Source: Streptomyces monomycini (GTDB lineage Bacteria; Actinomycetota; Actinomycetes; Streptomycetales; Streptomycetaceae). Taken from it: a stretch of DNA of 64,000 bases. Location: the NCBI RefSeq assembly GCF_022271435.1, contig NZ_JAFIQY010000001.1:577326-641325 (forward strand), read 5' to 3'. Below, piece after piece: positions 24,438 to 32,961 of the stretch; positions within the stretch are counted from its first letter, which is position 1; each line of letters begins with the position of its first letter. Below the pieces are notes generated by a model that ran no database searches, was not told the origin of the DNA, and saw only the letters and a list, made by a program, of their open reading frames with translations. A program made the translations under genes and the position numbers.

Positions 24438-27400
24438 CCCGGCCCCTCGGCCGTGGTGTCCTCGTACGTCCGGAGGCCTCCGCCGTCGAGCCGGAAACGC
24501 TTCCAGCGGTCCCGTCGGCGGGGGGCCTGGTCACCGCGCCGATGCCACGTGCCCATGGGGCGGGTGTGGTAGGAGTTGTCGAGCAGCGCCTTGGCCAGGT
24601 CCCGGTCTCGGGCCCGTTCGGCGGGCGGCATCTGGTCCAGGAGACGCCGGTAGCAGGCGGCGAGCTGATCGCGCAGTACGTCTTCCGTCGGCGGGACGGG
24701 GATCTTCTCGGCCTGGATGTCGGGCTCCGCGCAGAACGCCTCCAGCGGGCCGGGCAGGGCACCGGCGGGCGCGGTGGTCACGAGCAGGAGCAGCAGCTCC
24801 TGGAGGTCGGCGCGGAGCCGGTCCTGGGCGTGCCGGTCGGTCAGCCCCTCCTTCCGGGTGAGCCGGTGCAGGGCCACCCAGGCCTGCCGGGCCGCGGCGA
24901 CGGTCGGCGGGCTGCCGTCGGCGGGCGGGGCGGCGAGGATGCGGACCATGGCCGTACGGGCGGCGGTGCGGTGCCGCGAGTCGGCGGGCACCGCTTCGAG
25001 GCAGTCGAGGGCGAGCTGGGGCTTGCCGGTGGCCAGGTGGATGCGGGCCAGGCCGAAGGCGGCGCCGCCGAGGGCGTGGTTGCGGTGCCACACCGCTCCG
25101 TACAGGGCCACGGCCTCCTTGGGATCGGCCAGGACCTCGTGGCAGTAGCCGAGGGCCAGTTTCGGCGCGTACTCCCCCGGGATCGCCTCGTTGACCAGGT
25201 CGAAGCAGGCCCGCGCGGCGTCCACCCGGTCGTGCACGAGGTGCAGCAGCCCCTCGTGCCAGTACAGCCGCCAGTCGAACTCGGCCAGTTCGCCGACGGA
25301 GGTACGGGCCCGGGCCAGCTCCGCCTCGGCGGCGGCCCGCTCCGCGACGGCCTCCTCCGGGTGGTCGCGGGCGATCTCCAGATGGAGCCGGCAGTGCAGC
25401 AGCGCCTTCTCCGGGGACTCCTTCCAGGCATCGCTCAGCTGGAGCAGGCCGACCGGGTCGTCGTAGGAGGTGCGGTGCAGTTCCGTCCAGTTGCCGTCGG
25501 CCACACTCGGCTTGGGCACCGGCAGGCCGAGGGCGACCTCGGCGGGGAACGGGGGCTCCGCCCGCAGCGCCCGTTTGACGTTGCCGCCCGTCCGCCACTG
25601 GCCGAGCGGCGGGGCCTTGCCCAGTTCGCCGTCGAGCGCCGCGGGCACCGGGGCGAAGAGCGTCGACGGCTCGAAGGCCGCCTCCTCGCCGAGCCGCAGC
25701 GAGCGCAGCTCCCGCAGCACGCCGCGGAGCTGGACGGACATCTCCCGGGCCGTGGCGAAGCGCTCCTCCGGCAGCTCGCCCGTGGCGCGGTTCAGCACCC
25801 TCCGCAGTGACTGGGTGCCGAGCCCCGGGGGTGCCTCGGGCACCCGGGCGACCAGTTCCTCCAGCACGGCGCCGGCCGCGAACAGATCGCCCGCGACGGT
25901 CAGTCCGGCGGCCCCGTGCGCCTCGGGCGCCGGGTACGTGACGGGTCCCGAGGTGCCGATCGGCCGTACGGCGGCCACATCGACGAGCTTGATGCCGGCG
26001 CCGCAGTGGATCACGTTCGTGAGCGAGAGGTCGCCGTAGACCAGCCCGCGCTCCTCGTGCAGGTAGGTGAGCGCGTCCAGGACGAGCAGTCCGTAGGCCG
26101 CGATGAACTCGTACACCCGGTGGTCGTGGAAGGGCTCGACGCGCTTCTCGATCTGTTCGGCGACCCATCGCAGCGGCGCTCCGTCGGCGAACTCCATCAC
26201 GATGAAGCTGAGCTGGTCCTCCGAGGATCCCGGCCCCTTGGCGTAGTTGAAGACCTTGATGATCGACGGGTGGTTGAGGCCGACCAGCCGCAGGCGCTCC
26301 TGCACGGCGTTCTTCACCGCCTGCTCGTCGTCGGGGTCGTGCACCCCTTTGAGCGCCACGGGCCGGCCGGCCAGCATCCGGTCGCGGGCGAGGTAGACCT
26401 GGCCGTAGCTGCCCTGGCCGAGACGGCCGACGACCTGGTACTGCTGGTGCAGCAGCTGGCCGCGGACGAGAGCGTTCCGCCGCGTGGAAGTGGTCGTCGG
26501 TGCCGGGGCGGTCGTCGGTGCCAGGGCCGTCTCCGGTGCGGTGTCCGGCGGGCGGTACGGGCGGTAGGCGCCGGGCGCCTGCCCGGGGGCTGCCGGCGGG
26601 GGCGGATCCGCCGTCGGCAGGGGCGAGTCCGGCACCGGTAAGGGCGGGTCCGGCACCGGCGGGGGCAGGTCCGGCGGAGGTTCCGGCTCGACGAGGGCGT
26701 CCGGGTCGCCGACGGTGACGTGCGGCAGGTCGGTCAGCCCGTCGCCGGGCGGGAGGACGACGTACCCCCGCGGCGCGCGGGGCCGGTCGAGACGCTGCAG
26801 GGCCTCCTCGACGTCGATGCCGACACGGAACAGCTGGTACGCGGCGTCCGCGCTGTTGCGCAGGGTGCCGCCCTGGCGCAGCGCCGCCAGCCGGCCGGCG
26901 AGCCGGGGCTGCACCGGTACGTGTCCGCAGGCGGCCGCCGGCTGTCCCGTTGGCGGTCGTCGGTGCCGGCTCTCCAGGCCCGCCAGGACGTTCAGCCGCG
27001 CGGCGACGGCCTTCTCGTGGCGGTCGGCCCAGCCTTCGTCGAGGAGTTCGCCGACCACGCGGGCCAGCAGGGACGAGGACGGGTCGCGGAAGACGAGCAG
27101 CAGCCGGCTGTGGCCGCGGGCCAGCAGCGCGTGCAGCAGCGCCATGATCTCGCCGTCGGACGACCGGACCCGGTCGACGGAGAGGAAGGCGGCGGACAGG
27201 GGCGGGGCCTGCTCGGCGATCCGCGCGGTCATGGCGTCGGTGGTGTCGGGCGGCTCAGCCCTTTCGGGCACCCCCGCCCGGGCCGCGGTACGGCGGACCA
27301 GCTTCTCGGCCGTCCAGCCCGTCGCGTCCAGGGCCAGGTCGACCGAGCCGGCCCGCGGCTCCGTCGCACGGCCGCGCCGCAGCGACCACGGACCGCGCTC

Positions 27401-28558
27401 CCGGTCGGCCAGGACGAGCGCCGAGTGCAGGACGGACCGGGCCTCCGCGTCGCCGTCGGCGACGAAGGCCAGCTCCACGGGCTCCGCGGCCCCGGCCGGG
27501 CAGCCGCGCCCCAGGGTGGGCGCGCCCCGGCTCCCGTCCGGATACGCCGACGTCTCCCGCCGTGCTCCGGTGTACGGGTCCTTGCCCGTACCGGCCCGGG
27601 CGCCGGAATCCGTACCGGCCCGGATGCCGGTATCCGTACCGGCCCGGCTGCCGGGGACGGTACCGGCAGCCCGTCCCGCTGCGGTCTCCCGGCACGTGCC
27701 CCTGACCGTGCCGGCGCAGGTGGCCGGGCCGCCGGCGGCTCCGCCGTCGCCGAGCCAGCGGGCGATCCACCGGCCCAGCCCGAGCGCCTGGTCCCGGTCG
27801 GCCGCGCCGGGGACGAGCCGGATGGAACCCGACACGGCGCGGGCTCCGGTGGCGTGCAGCTTGATCTGCTCGTCGGCCAGGTGCCCCAGGACCGTATCGG
27901 TCGGGATCATGTACGCGTGGCTGGAGGGCACCGGGAACTGCACCGTGCCGTGCTGGTGCACCAGGATGCCGATGACGCCCCGCGTACGGGCGTGCACCAC
28001 CCCGCTGCCGCTGAAGCCGTGCCGGACCACGTAGGGCGCCGTCTCCGGGTCGAGCTGCACCCACTCGGGACAGCGGCCCGGCCCGCCGCGCCCCATGAGC
28101 CGGGCGGTGATGTGCTCGCCGCCCGGGAGGTCCTTGGGATATCCGACGGTGTGCACCCGCTCACCCAGCGCCGGGACCTGCCGGTGCAGCACGGCGGGCT
28201 CCACCGGCGGCTCCTCGGCCAGCCGCAGCAGCGCGATGTCGGCGCCGAACTGCGCGGTGGGCGGCCGCAGATGGCGGGTGAGCACCTGTGCGGCGACCGG
28301 CCGGTGCCCCGCCGGCAGGGCAGCGGGAAATTCCGCGTACACGTCGGGCAGCGGCACCGGCGGGCCGGCCGGACGGCCACCGGCCGCGGCGGGCCGGCGG
28401 GCGGCCAGGACGACATGCGCGCAGGTGAGCACCAGCCCGCCGGGCAGCAGCACGCCCGCGCCGAGCGGCGGGGCGTCCCGGCGTCCCCCCTGGAACAGCC
28501 GGACCCGCCAACATCCGTCGCCTGAGTAGTGGTTGGAAGTTCCCCCGAGCTCCCTCAT
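24434..28558 (-). CDS. Trypsin-like protease / PknG-like Ser-Thr kinase / TPR fusion
   Basis: 1374 aa from ATG 28558. Residues 1-240 are a trypsin-like protease with an intact triad: His48 (LTCAHVV), Asp107 (GADIALLRL), Ser183 (GFSGSG). Residues ~265-340 form a repetitive linker. Residues ~345-600 are an uncharacterised alpha/beta region (LALDATGWTAEKLVRRTAAR, SRLLLVFRDPSSS), then a Pro-rich linker. Residues ~705-970 are a kinase with GQGSYGQVYLA, VALK, catalytic YGDLSLTNVI and DVAA in place of DFG, close to the PknG pattern (YNDL, DLGA). Residues ~1000-1260 are TPR-like helices (KLALGYCHEVLADPKEAVAL). No membrane segment or signal, so it acts inside the cell. It is first of three overlapping genes. 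Confidence 0.85.
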   Translation of the reverse strand: MRELGGTSNHYSGDGCWRVRLFQGGRRDAPPLGAGVLLPGGLVLTCAHVVLAARRPAAAGGRPAGPPVPLPDVYAEFPAALPAGHRPVAAQVLTRHLRPPTAQFGADIALLRLAEEPPVEPAVLHRQVPALGERVHTVGYPKDLPGGEHITARLMGRGGPGRCPEWVQLDPETAPYVVRHGFSGSGVVHARTRGVIGILVHQHGTVQFPVPSSHAYMIPTDTVLGHLADEQIKLHATGARAVSGSIRLVPGAADRDQALGLGRWIARWLGDGGAAGGPATCAGTVRGTCRETAAGRAAGTVPGSRAGTDTGIRAGTDSGARAGTGKDPYTGARRETSAYPDGSRGAPTLGRGCPAGAAEPVELAFVADGDAEARSVLHSALVLADRERGPWSLRRGRATEPRAGSVDLALDATGWTAEKLVRRTAARAGVPERAEPPDTTDAMTARIAEQAPPLSAAFLSVDRVRSSDGEIMALLHALLARGHSRLLLVFRDPSSSLLARVVGELLDEGWADRHEKAVAARLNVLAGLESRHRRPPTGQPAAACGHVPVQPRLAGRLAALRQGGTLRNSADAAYQLFRVGIDVEEALQRLDRPRAPRGYVVLPPGDGLTDLPHVTVGDPDALVEPEPPPDLPPPVPDPPLPVPDSPLPTADPPPPAAPGQAPGAYRPYRPPDTAPETALAPTTAPAPTTTSTRRNALVRGQLLHQQYQVVGRLGQGSYGQVYLARDRMLAGRPVALKGVHDPDDEQAVKNAVQERLRLVGLNHPSIIKVFNYAKGPGSSEDQLSFIVMEFADGAPLRWVAEQIEKRVEPFHDHRVYEFIAAYGLLVLDALTYLHEERGLVYGDLSLTNVIHCGAGIKLVDVAAVRPIGTSGPVTYPAPEAHGAAGLTVAGDLFAAGAVLEELVARVPEAPPGLGTQSLRRVLNRATGELPEERFATAREMSVQLRGVLRELRSLRLGEEAAFEPSTLFAPVPAALDGELGKAPPLGQWRTGGNVKRALRAEPPFPAEVALGLPVPKPSVADGNWTELHRTSYDDPVGLLQLSDAWKESPEKALLHCRLHLEIARDHPEEAVAERAAAEAELARARTSVGELAEFDWRLYWHEGLLHLVHDRVDAARACFDLVNEAIPGEYAPKLALGYCHEVLADPKEAVALYGAVWHRNHALGGAAFGLARIHLATGKPQLALDCLEAVPADSRHRTAARTAMVRILAAPPADGSPPTVAAARQAWVALHRLTRKEGLTDRHAQDRLRADLQELLLLLVTTAPAGALPGPLEAFCAEPDIQAEKIPVPPTEDVLRDQLAACYRRLLDQMPPAERARDRDLAKALLDNSYHTRPMGTWHRRGDQAPRRRDRWKRFRLDGGGLRTYEDTTAEGPG
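27588..27659 (-). repeat. Three in-frame 24-bp repeats in the protease-kinase linker
   Basis: Units at 27588-27611, 27612-27635 and 27636-27659 share GTACCGGCCCGG followed by a variable half. They encode 8-residue repeats of the type RAGTDTGI on the minus strand. The tract sits just after the protease domain and is a likely flexible, length-variable linker. Confidence 0.8.
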
Positions 28559-28620
28559 ACTCCGAAACGATAGCCGCGGGCAGTGACAACCGCTCCCCGC
28601 CGTGTGACGAAAGGGCCGTG

Positions 28621-28965
28621 ATGGGTGCGAACGGCGGGCCGGGCGGCCGGGGCGGGGACGAGGGCGCCGAGGCCGCCGGTCTGGCCGACGTCATCGGCCG
28701 CATCCGGGAGGAGTTGGAGACGGCGCAGCGCGAGGGTGAGCGCAGCAGGCTCCGGTTCCTGGTGGACCGCGTCAACGTGGAGTTCTCCGTGCAGGTACGC
28801 CGTGAGGGTTCCGGCAGGGGCGGCCTGCGGATCGGTGTGGTCACCGCCGAGGCCGGCGGGGTACTGTCCCGCGAGAGCACCCACCGCATCGAGATCGAAC
28901 TCAAGCCGCACGACCGGGACGCTCCTCCCGAGGGACCGGGCATCAGCGTGGGCGGACCGTCGTAA
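28621..28965 (+). CDS. Trypco2 (trypsin-co-occurring domain 2) family protein
   Basis: 114 aa from ATG 28621 with AAAGGG upstream (an in-frame GTG at 28618 directly precedes it). After a Gly-rich start, the core LADVIGRIREELETAQREGE, LRFLVDRVNVEFSVQV, and STHRIEIELKP match the pattern of trypco2 proteins: an alpha helix followed by strands ending in THxIxxxLxP. The family was named because its genes sit beside trypsin-like proteases in bacterial conflict systems. Here it is divergent from the protease-kinase gene with a 62-bp shared promoter region, which supports a joint function. Confidence 0.75.
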   Translation: MGANGGPGGRGGDEGAEAAGLADVIGRIREELETAQREGERSRLRFLVDRVNVEFSVQVRREGSGRGGLRIGVVTAEAGGVLSRESTHRIEIELKPHDRDAPPEGPGISVGGPS

Positions 28966-29185
28966 CGTCGCCTCCCGCCGAGGCGGCCCCCGGGGACGGA
29001 CACCGGTACGGACGGACGGCAGGCAGGTGGCGGCACCCGCCGTCCGGCGACAGGGCCGCAGGCCCCGCCGTCACCGTACGCGGCGGTAACTCCGCCCGGG
29101 CAACCCGTTCGCCGGTCCCCGCGTGCGGCGCGTGCCGGGCCGGGTGAGAGTCGACTCACACATCCCCCTCTCAGAAGGAGAGACC

Positions 29186-29446
29186 ATGCGTCGCACCGCG
29201 ATAACCGCCGTCGGCATCATCGCCGCCGGGTTCCTCGCCGCCACTCCCGCGGCAGCCGCCACCGCCGGTGGCGGAGGCAAGCACCTGCACCACCACACCG
29301 CCAGCCACTACCAGGCCGCCTACCGGCAGGCCGTGAACGCCGGCGGGCCGGACGGAGTGACCATCGGCGAGGCCGGAGCCGTCTCGCACAAGAAGGTCAG
29401 CGACCTGGAGAAGCACAAGCACTTCTACCACCACTGGGTGCGCTGA
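29186..29446 (+). CDS. Small secreted His-rich protein
   Basis: 86 aa from ATG 29186 behind AGAAGGAGA; the frame is open upstream but the signal peptide begins here. MRRTAITAVGIIAAGFLAAT with cleavage near PAAAATA gives a Sec-exported mature peptide of about 60 residues. It contains two His clusters (KHLHHHTASHYQ and KHKHFYHHWVR), which could bind metal. No family recognised. A 10-bp palindrome GAGTCGACTC (29148-29157) precedes the ribosome-binding site. Confidence 0.75.
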   Translation: MRRTAITAVGIIAAGFLAATPAAAATAGGGGKHLHHHTASHYQAAYRQAVNAGGPDGVTIGEAGAVSHKKVSDLEKHKHFYHHWVR

Positions 29447-29492
29447 CCGTTCGCCACCCGGTTCCCACCACGTTCCCCCGCCGCACCGGCCC

Positions 29493-29528
29493 GCAGCCCT
29501 TCGTCGCCCGCCTGGCGCGAAGGGCTGC
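29493..29528. terminator. Strong hairpin between convergent genes
   Basis: GCAGCCCTTCG (29493-29503) and CGAAGGGCTGC (29518-29528) form a perfect 11-bp stem; the loop contains a further CGCC/GGCG pair. It lies between the stop of the secreted protein (29446) and that of the P450 remnant (29553), so it can serve both strands. Confidence 0.75.
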
Positions 29529-29552
29529 GCCATGCGGCCGGCGCCTCCGCGT

Positions 29553-30792
29553 TCACCAGTCCGCCGGCAGGTATCCCACCCCGTACGCGGCGTTCAGCGG
29601 CGTGAAACGCAGGTCGGCGAGAGGAACGCGCAGCCGGAGGCCCGGCAGCCGCCGCAGGACGCGGGGGACGCACACCCGCGGTTCCATACGGGCCAGTTCG
29701 GCACCGAGGCAGTGGTGGGCGCCGTGACCGAGGGCCAGGTGGTGCGGTGGTTCGCGGGTGACGTCGAGGCGGTCCAGGCCGTCGGCCAGTTCCTTGTCGC
29801 GGTCGGCCGACGGCAGGGAGCACAGTACGTACTCACCCGCCGCGATGTCCTGGCCGGCGATCGTGACGTCCCGCGTCGTCTGGAAGACCTTCCCGAAGGC
29901 CACCACCGACAAGTGGCGGATCAGCTCCTCGGCCGTGCCGTCGGGCCGGGTCCGGCCGTCGCGCACCAGCGCCGCCTGGCCTGGGTCGAGGAGGAGCGCG
30001 AGCAGGGACAGCCCCAGGGCGCCGCTGATCGTCGCGTACCCGGCCAGCAGCAACTGGCAGGCGATGCGCGCGAGTTCGTCGTCTCCCAGCCCGGTTCCGT
30101 GCGCGGTGACCAGGTGGCCGAGGACGTTGTCGCCGGGTGTGGCGCGGGCCGCCTCGACCAGCGCCCGCAGGTAGACGTCCAGGCGCCGGAACGCCCCTGC
30201 CTGCGCCTCGTGGACCGGGTGGAAGTCGTGCAGGAGCGCGAGGTCGTGGTGGACGCCCGGCGTCCTCGACGGGAGCCCCCAGCAACTCCAGGAACAGCAA
30301 CCGGGGTACCGGCAGGGCGAAGGCGGCGATCAGGTCGGCCGGCGGGCCGGCCCGCTCGATGGCGGCAAGGTGCCGGTCGGCCAAAGCCTCGGCACGCGGT
30401 TCCAGGGCGCGGGCGCGCCGGGCACTGAATTCCGGGGTGAGCATCCTGCGGATGCGCGCGTGCTCCTCGGGTCCGTACGTGTAGAAGACGCCGGGCCGCG
30501 GTGACGGAAACCTTTCGGGCGGCTCCGGGGGTGGCACCGGACCGTTCACGGCGGCGCGGGAACTGAAGCACCGCTGGTCGGCGATGACCCGGCGGGCGTC
30601 GGCGTAGCGGATGACCATCCAGGCGCGGGCGCCGGTCGGCAACGTCGTACAAACCACCGGCCGTTCCTCACGGAGCCGGGCGAACTCCTCCGCCGGGTCG
30701 AAGGGACAGGAGCGGGAACGGCGCACGAACAGCGGCACGTCCGGATCAGCGGCGCCGGCCCGGCCCTCCGCCCCGCCGCCGCACGCGTCCAC
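29553..30792 (-). pseudogene. Cytochrome P450, interrupted by one frameshift
   Basis: The N-terminal two-fifths (CPFDPAEEFARLREERPVV, WMVIRYADARRVIADQRCFS, FYTYGPEEHARIRRMLTPEF, LLFLELLGAPVEDAG) and the C-terminal part (PGVHHDLALLHDF, ATPGDNVLGHLVTAHGTG, LLLAGYATISGAL, heme-ligand motif LGHGAHHCLGAELARME) are in different frames. Frame changes at about 30256-30258. Removing one base from that CCC run gives VEDAGVHHDLALL and a complete actinobacterial P450 of about 410 aa with its heme cysteine. The call of pseudogene is therefore provisional; a homopolymer error would explain it. The 5' end (around GTG 30792) merges with a truncated thioesterase. Confidence 0.8.
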
Positions 30793-31159
30793 GACGTCGC
30801 GTTCGGCCAGCCGTACGGGCCACCCCGTAGGCGACGACGGCCCCCATGCTGTGCCCGAAGAGCGCCGGCGGACGGTCGAGCCGTTGGCGCAGCGCCGCGT
30901 GCACCTGGTCGGCGAGGTCGGCCATGGAGGTGAGCGGCGGCTCGGCGATACGGTTCTGCCGACCCGGATAGCAGACGGCGCCAACTTCGGTACCGTGCGG
31001 TACCCGGTCCTGCCACCCGTGGAAGAAGGTCGCGGCGCCGCCCGCGTGCGGGAAGCGGACCAGCCGCAGCGCGGGGTCCGGCAGCACCCGCCGGCGCAGC
31101 AGCCACCGGGAGGCGTCCGTACGGCCCGGAGCGGGTTCGCGGGCGGATACGCCGGTCAT
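30746..31159 (-). pseudogene. Truncated type II thioesterase
   Basis: Starts at ATG 31159 in an ATGA overlap with the carrier-domain frame, the usual arrangement for a proofreading thioesterase behind a PKS/NRPS gene. The first ~110 residues are normal: LRLVRFPHAGGAATFFHGWQ, VCYPGRQNRIAEPPLTSMAD, nucleophile motif FGHSMGAVVAYGVAR. Homology then stops and the frame runs through Arg-rich noncoding-like sequence to 30746, overlapping the P450 N-terminus. About 130 residues, including the catalytic Asp and His, are missing, so it cannot work as an esterase. Confidence 0.75.
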
Positions 31160-31551
31160 ACGGGGGCCTCCCGTTCGGGGGTCATACGGAGTCCTTCCGC
31201 TCGGGGAGCCGTACGGGGATCCTCCCACCCGGGGGCGGGACCGTCCGGCCCGGGTGATGCGGCGGTACCGCGCAGCGCGGCCACGTCGGCCGCCAGGCGC
31301 GCGACGGTCGGCGCGAGGAACACGGTCTTGACGGGCAGGTTCACGCCGAAGCTGTCCTGGCAGCGCTGTACGACCTGAAGTGCGGCCAGGGAGTGCCCGC
31401 CCAGGGCGAAGAAGTCGTCATGCAGGCCGATACCTTCGTCGTTACCGAGCACGTCCTGCCAGATGCGCTGGACTTCACGTTCCAGGGGGCTCCATCGACG
31501 GCTTCGGCGGCACCGGACTCCTGGCCGGGGAGCGTGCCTTCCGGCCAGCAT
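31156..31551 (-). pseudogene. Carrier-protein (PCP/ACP) domain remnant of a PKS/NRPS
   Basis: One phosphopantetheine carrier domain with the attachment motif [19 protein letters not shown], preceded by PLEREVQRIWQDVLGNDEGI and followed by VFLAPTVARLAADVAAL. The C-terminal tail after it looks native and ends in an ATGA overlap with the thioesterase. The N-terminal ~35 residues of the frame are noncoding-like. The domain is too long-tailed for a stand-alone carrier and lacks its upstream module, so it is the surviving 3' end of a large gene. Confidence 0.75.
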
Positions 31552-31581
31552 GGCGCCGTTGTCGATGCCGGAGAGCAGTTC

Positions 31582-31779
31582 TTACCTGCTGCTGACGAGG
31601 GTGAGCGCGTCCGGCAGGGACAGGACGCCCGCGAGGTGGGCGGCGGCGTACTCGCCGAGGCTGTGGCCCGTCAGCACGGAGGGGGCCACTCCGAAGGAGG
31701 CGAGCAGCCGGGCGAGGGCGACTTCGGTGATGAAGACGGCGGGCGTCGCAAGGCGCGGGTCCGGGCCGGCGTCCGGCAC
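31582..31779 (-). pseudogene. Acyltransferase-domain fragment of a PKS
   Basis: About 60 residues of a PKS AT domain: [60 protein letters not shown] contains the acyl-accepting Ser. It ends at a TAA just where the AT core should continue, and the next ~90 bp lead into the carrier-domain frame. The rest of the AT and any KS are absent, so this is a deletion remnant. Confidence 0.75.
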
Positions 31780-31868
31780 GGTGTCCTCGCCGGGCCCGGA
31801 CGGCCGCCGGCACCGGCCACGGCGCGAAACCGTCGCAGCGGCCGGTCCGCGGGGACTGCCCCGCGCGC

Positions 31869-32696
31869 TCAGGCGGCGGCCCGGAGCTCCGGCTCCGCGT
31901 TGTTCCGCTCGACCTCCGCCCGGACCCGGGACAGGGCCCGGCTGATCAGCCGGGAGACGTGCATCTGGGACAGGCCCAGTTCGGCGGCGATGGCGCTCTG
32001 CGTCATGTCCTTGAAGAACCGCAGGTAGAGGATGCGGCGTTCACGCTCGGGCAGCCGGGCCAGCGCGGGCTTGACCGTCTCGCGGTCCTCGATGAGGCCG
32101 AAGCGGCCGTCGGCCGTGCCGAGGGTGTCCATGAGTGTGTAGTCGTCGTTGTCGCCGCTGCGGTCCAGGGCCACGTCCAGCGACAGGGACCGGTAGGTCT
32201 CCAGCGCCTCCAGCCCGAGCACCACGTCGTCCTCCGGGAGCCGGGCGTGCTCGGCGATCTGCGCCACGGTCGGCGACCGGCCGTCCAGGGTGGTGCTCAG
32301 CTCCCGTACGGCCTTGCGGACCTTGTTGCGCAGTTCCTGGGTGCGCCGGGGCACGTGCACGTCCCAGGTGTGGTCACGGAAGTGCCGCTTGAGCTCGCCC
32401 GTGATGGTGGGGATGGCGAACTGCTCGAAGGCGTCGGCACGCTCGGGGTCGAAGCGGTCGACCGCCTTGACCAGGCCGAGGGCGGCGACCTGCTTGAGGT
32501 CGTCCAGCTGCTCGCCGCGCTCGCGCAGCCGCACGGCCTGCCGGTGGGCCAGCGGCAGCCAGGCGGTGATCACACGCTGGCGCAGCCGCTCCTTCTTGGG
32601 CCCGTCCGGCAGCGTGACGAGCAGCCGGAGTTCCTCGCTGGTGTCGGGGTCGTCGTGACGGCGCCCGTGGCGGCGCGCGATCATGGTGGTGGCCAT
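31869..32696 (-). CDS. SigB/SigF-type RNA polymerase sigma factor
   Basis: 275 aa from ATG 32696 with AAGGAGA upstream. Sigma-70 regions: 2 ([34 protein letters not shown]), 3 ([20 protein letters not shown]) and 4 ([37 protein letters not shown]). The [21 protein letters not shown] block is diagnostic of the SigB/F/G stress and sporulation group, which is multi-copy in Streptomyces. No anti-sigma or anti-anti-sigma gene adjoins it, so control must be elsewhere. Confidence 0.92.
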   Translation of the reverse strand: MATTMIARRHGRRHDDPDTSEELRLLVTLPDGPKKERLRQRVITAWLPLAHRQAVRLRERGEQLDDLKQVAALGLVKAVDRFDPERADAFEQFAIPTITGELKRHFRDHTWDVHVPRRTQELRNKVRKAVRELSTTLDGRSPTVAQIAEHARLPEDDVVLGLEALETYRSLSLDVALDRSGDNDDYTLMDTLGTADGRFGLIEDRETVKPALARLPERERRILYLRFFKDMTQSAIAAELGLSQMHVSRLISRALSRVRAEVERNNAEPELRAAA

Positions 32697-32870
32697 CGCC
32701 GGCTCTCCTTAGACGCTGGTGGGCGGTTCGCAGGCAGATGAGTGGCCACTCACCGGAAATCGGCAGACTGGCCCCTCTGGGACGGGGTGCCTGCGGTTCC
32801 GAAGCACTGACGCTCTTGTGTCCCGGCGTCGGTGCCTCACACACCGGGGCCGGAATTTTTTCCCACCGCT

Positions 32871-32889
32871 TCTTGCCCTGGGGGCAAGA
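32871..32889 (-). terminator. Hairpin downstream of the giant-gene operon
   Basis: TCTTGCCC-tgg-GGGCAAGA is a perfect 8-bp stem with a 3-nt loop, 73 bp after the minus-strand stop at 32962. The 265-bp gap 32697-32961 holds no gene. No U-tract follows on the minus strand, so termination is plausible but unproven. Confidence 0.4.
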
Positions 32890-32961
32890 GCGCAGGCCGA
32901 CGCCCCCGCGGCCCCGGATCAGGCATCGGGGCGACGGGCGCGCCGGGCGGGCGAGGGGCCG

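Noticed and set aside
30746..30984. A genuine thioesterase-P450 fusion protein
   Set aside because: The two parts are in different frames and the thioesterase lacks its C-terminal half; deletion is the simpler explanation.
31869..32696. Assigning a specific sigma gene name (sigB, sigF, sigG etc.)
   Set aside because: Streptomyces carry many close paralogues and the usual anti-sigma neighbour is absent, so the name cannot be chosen from sequence alone.
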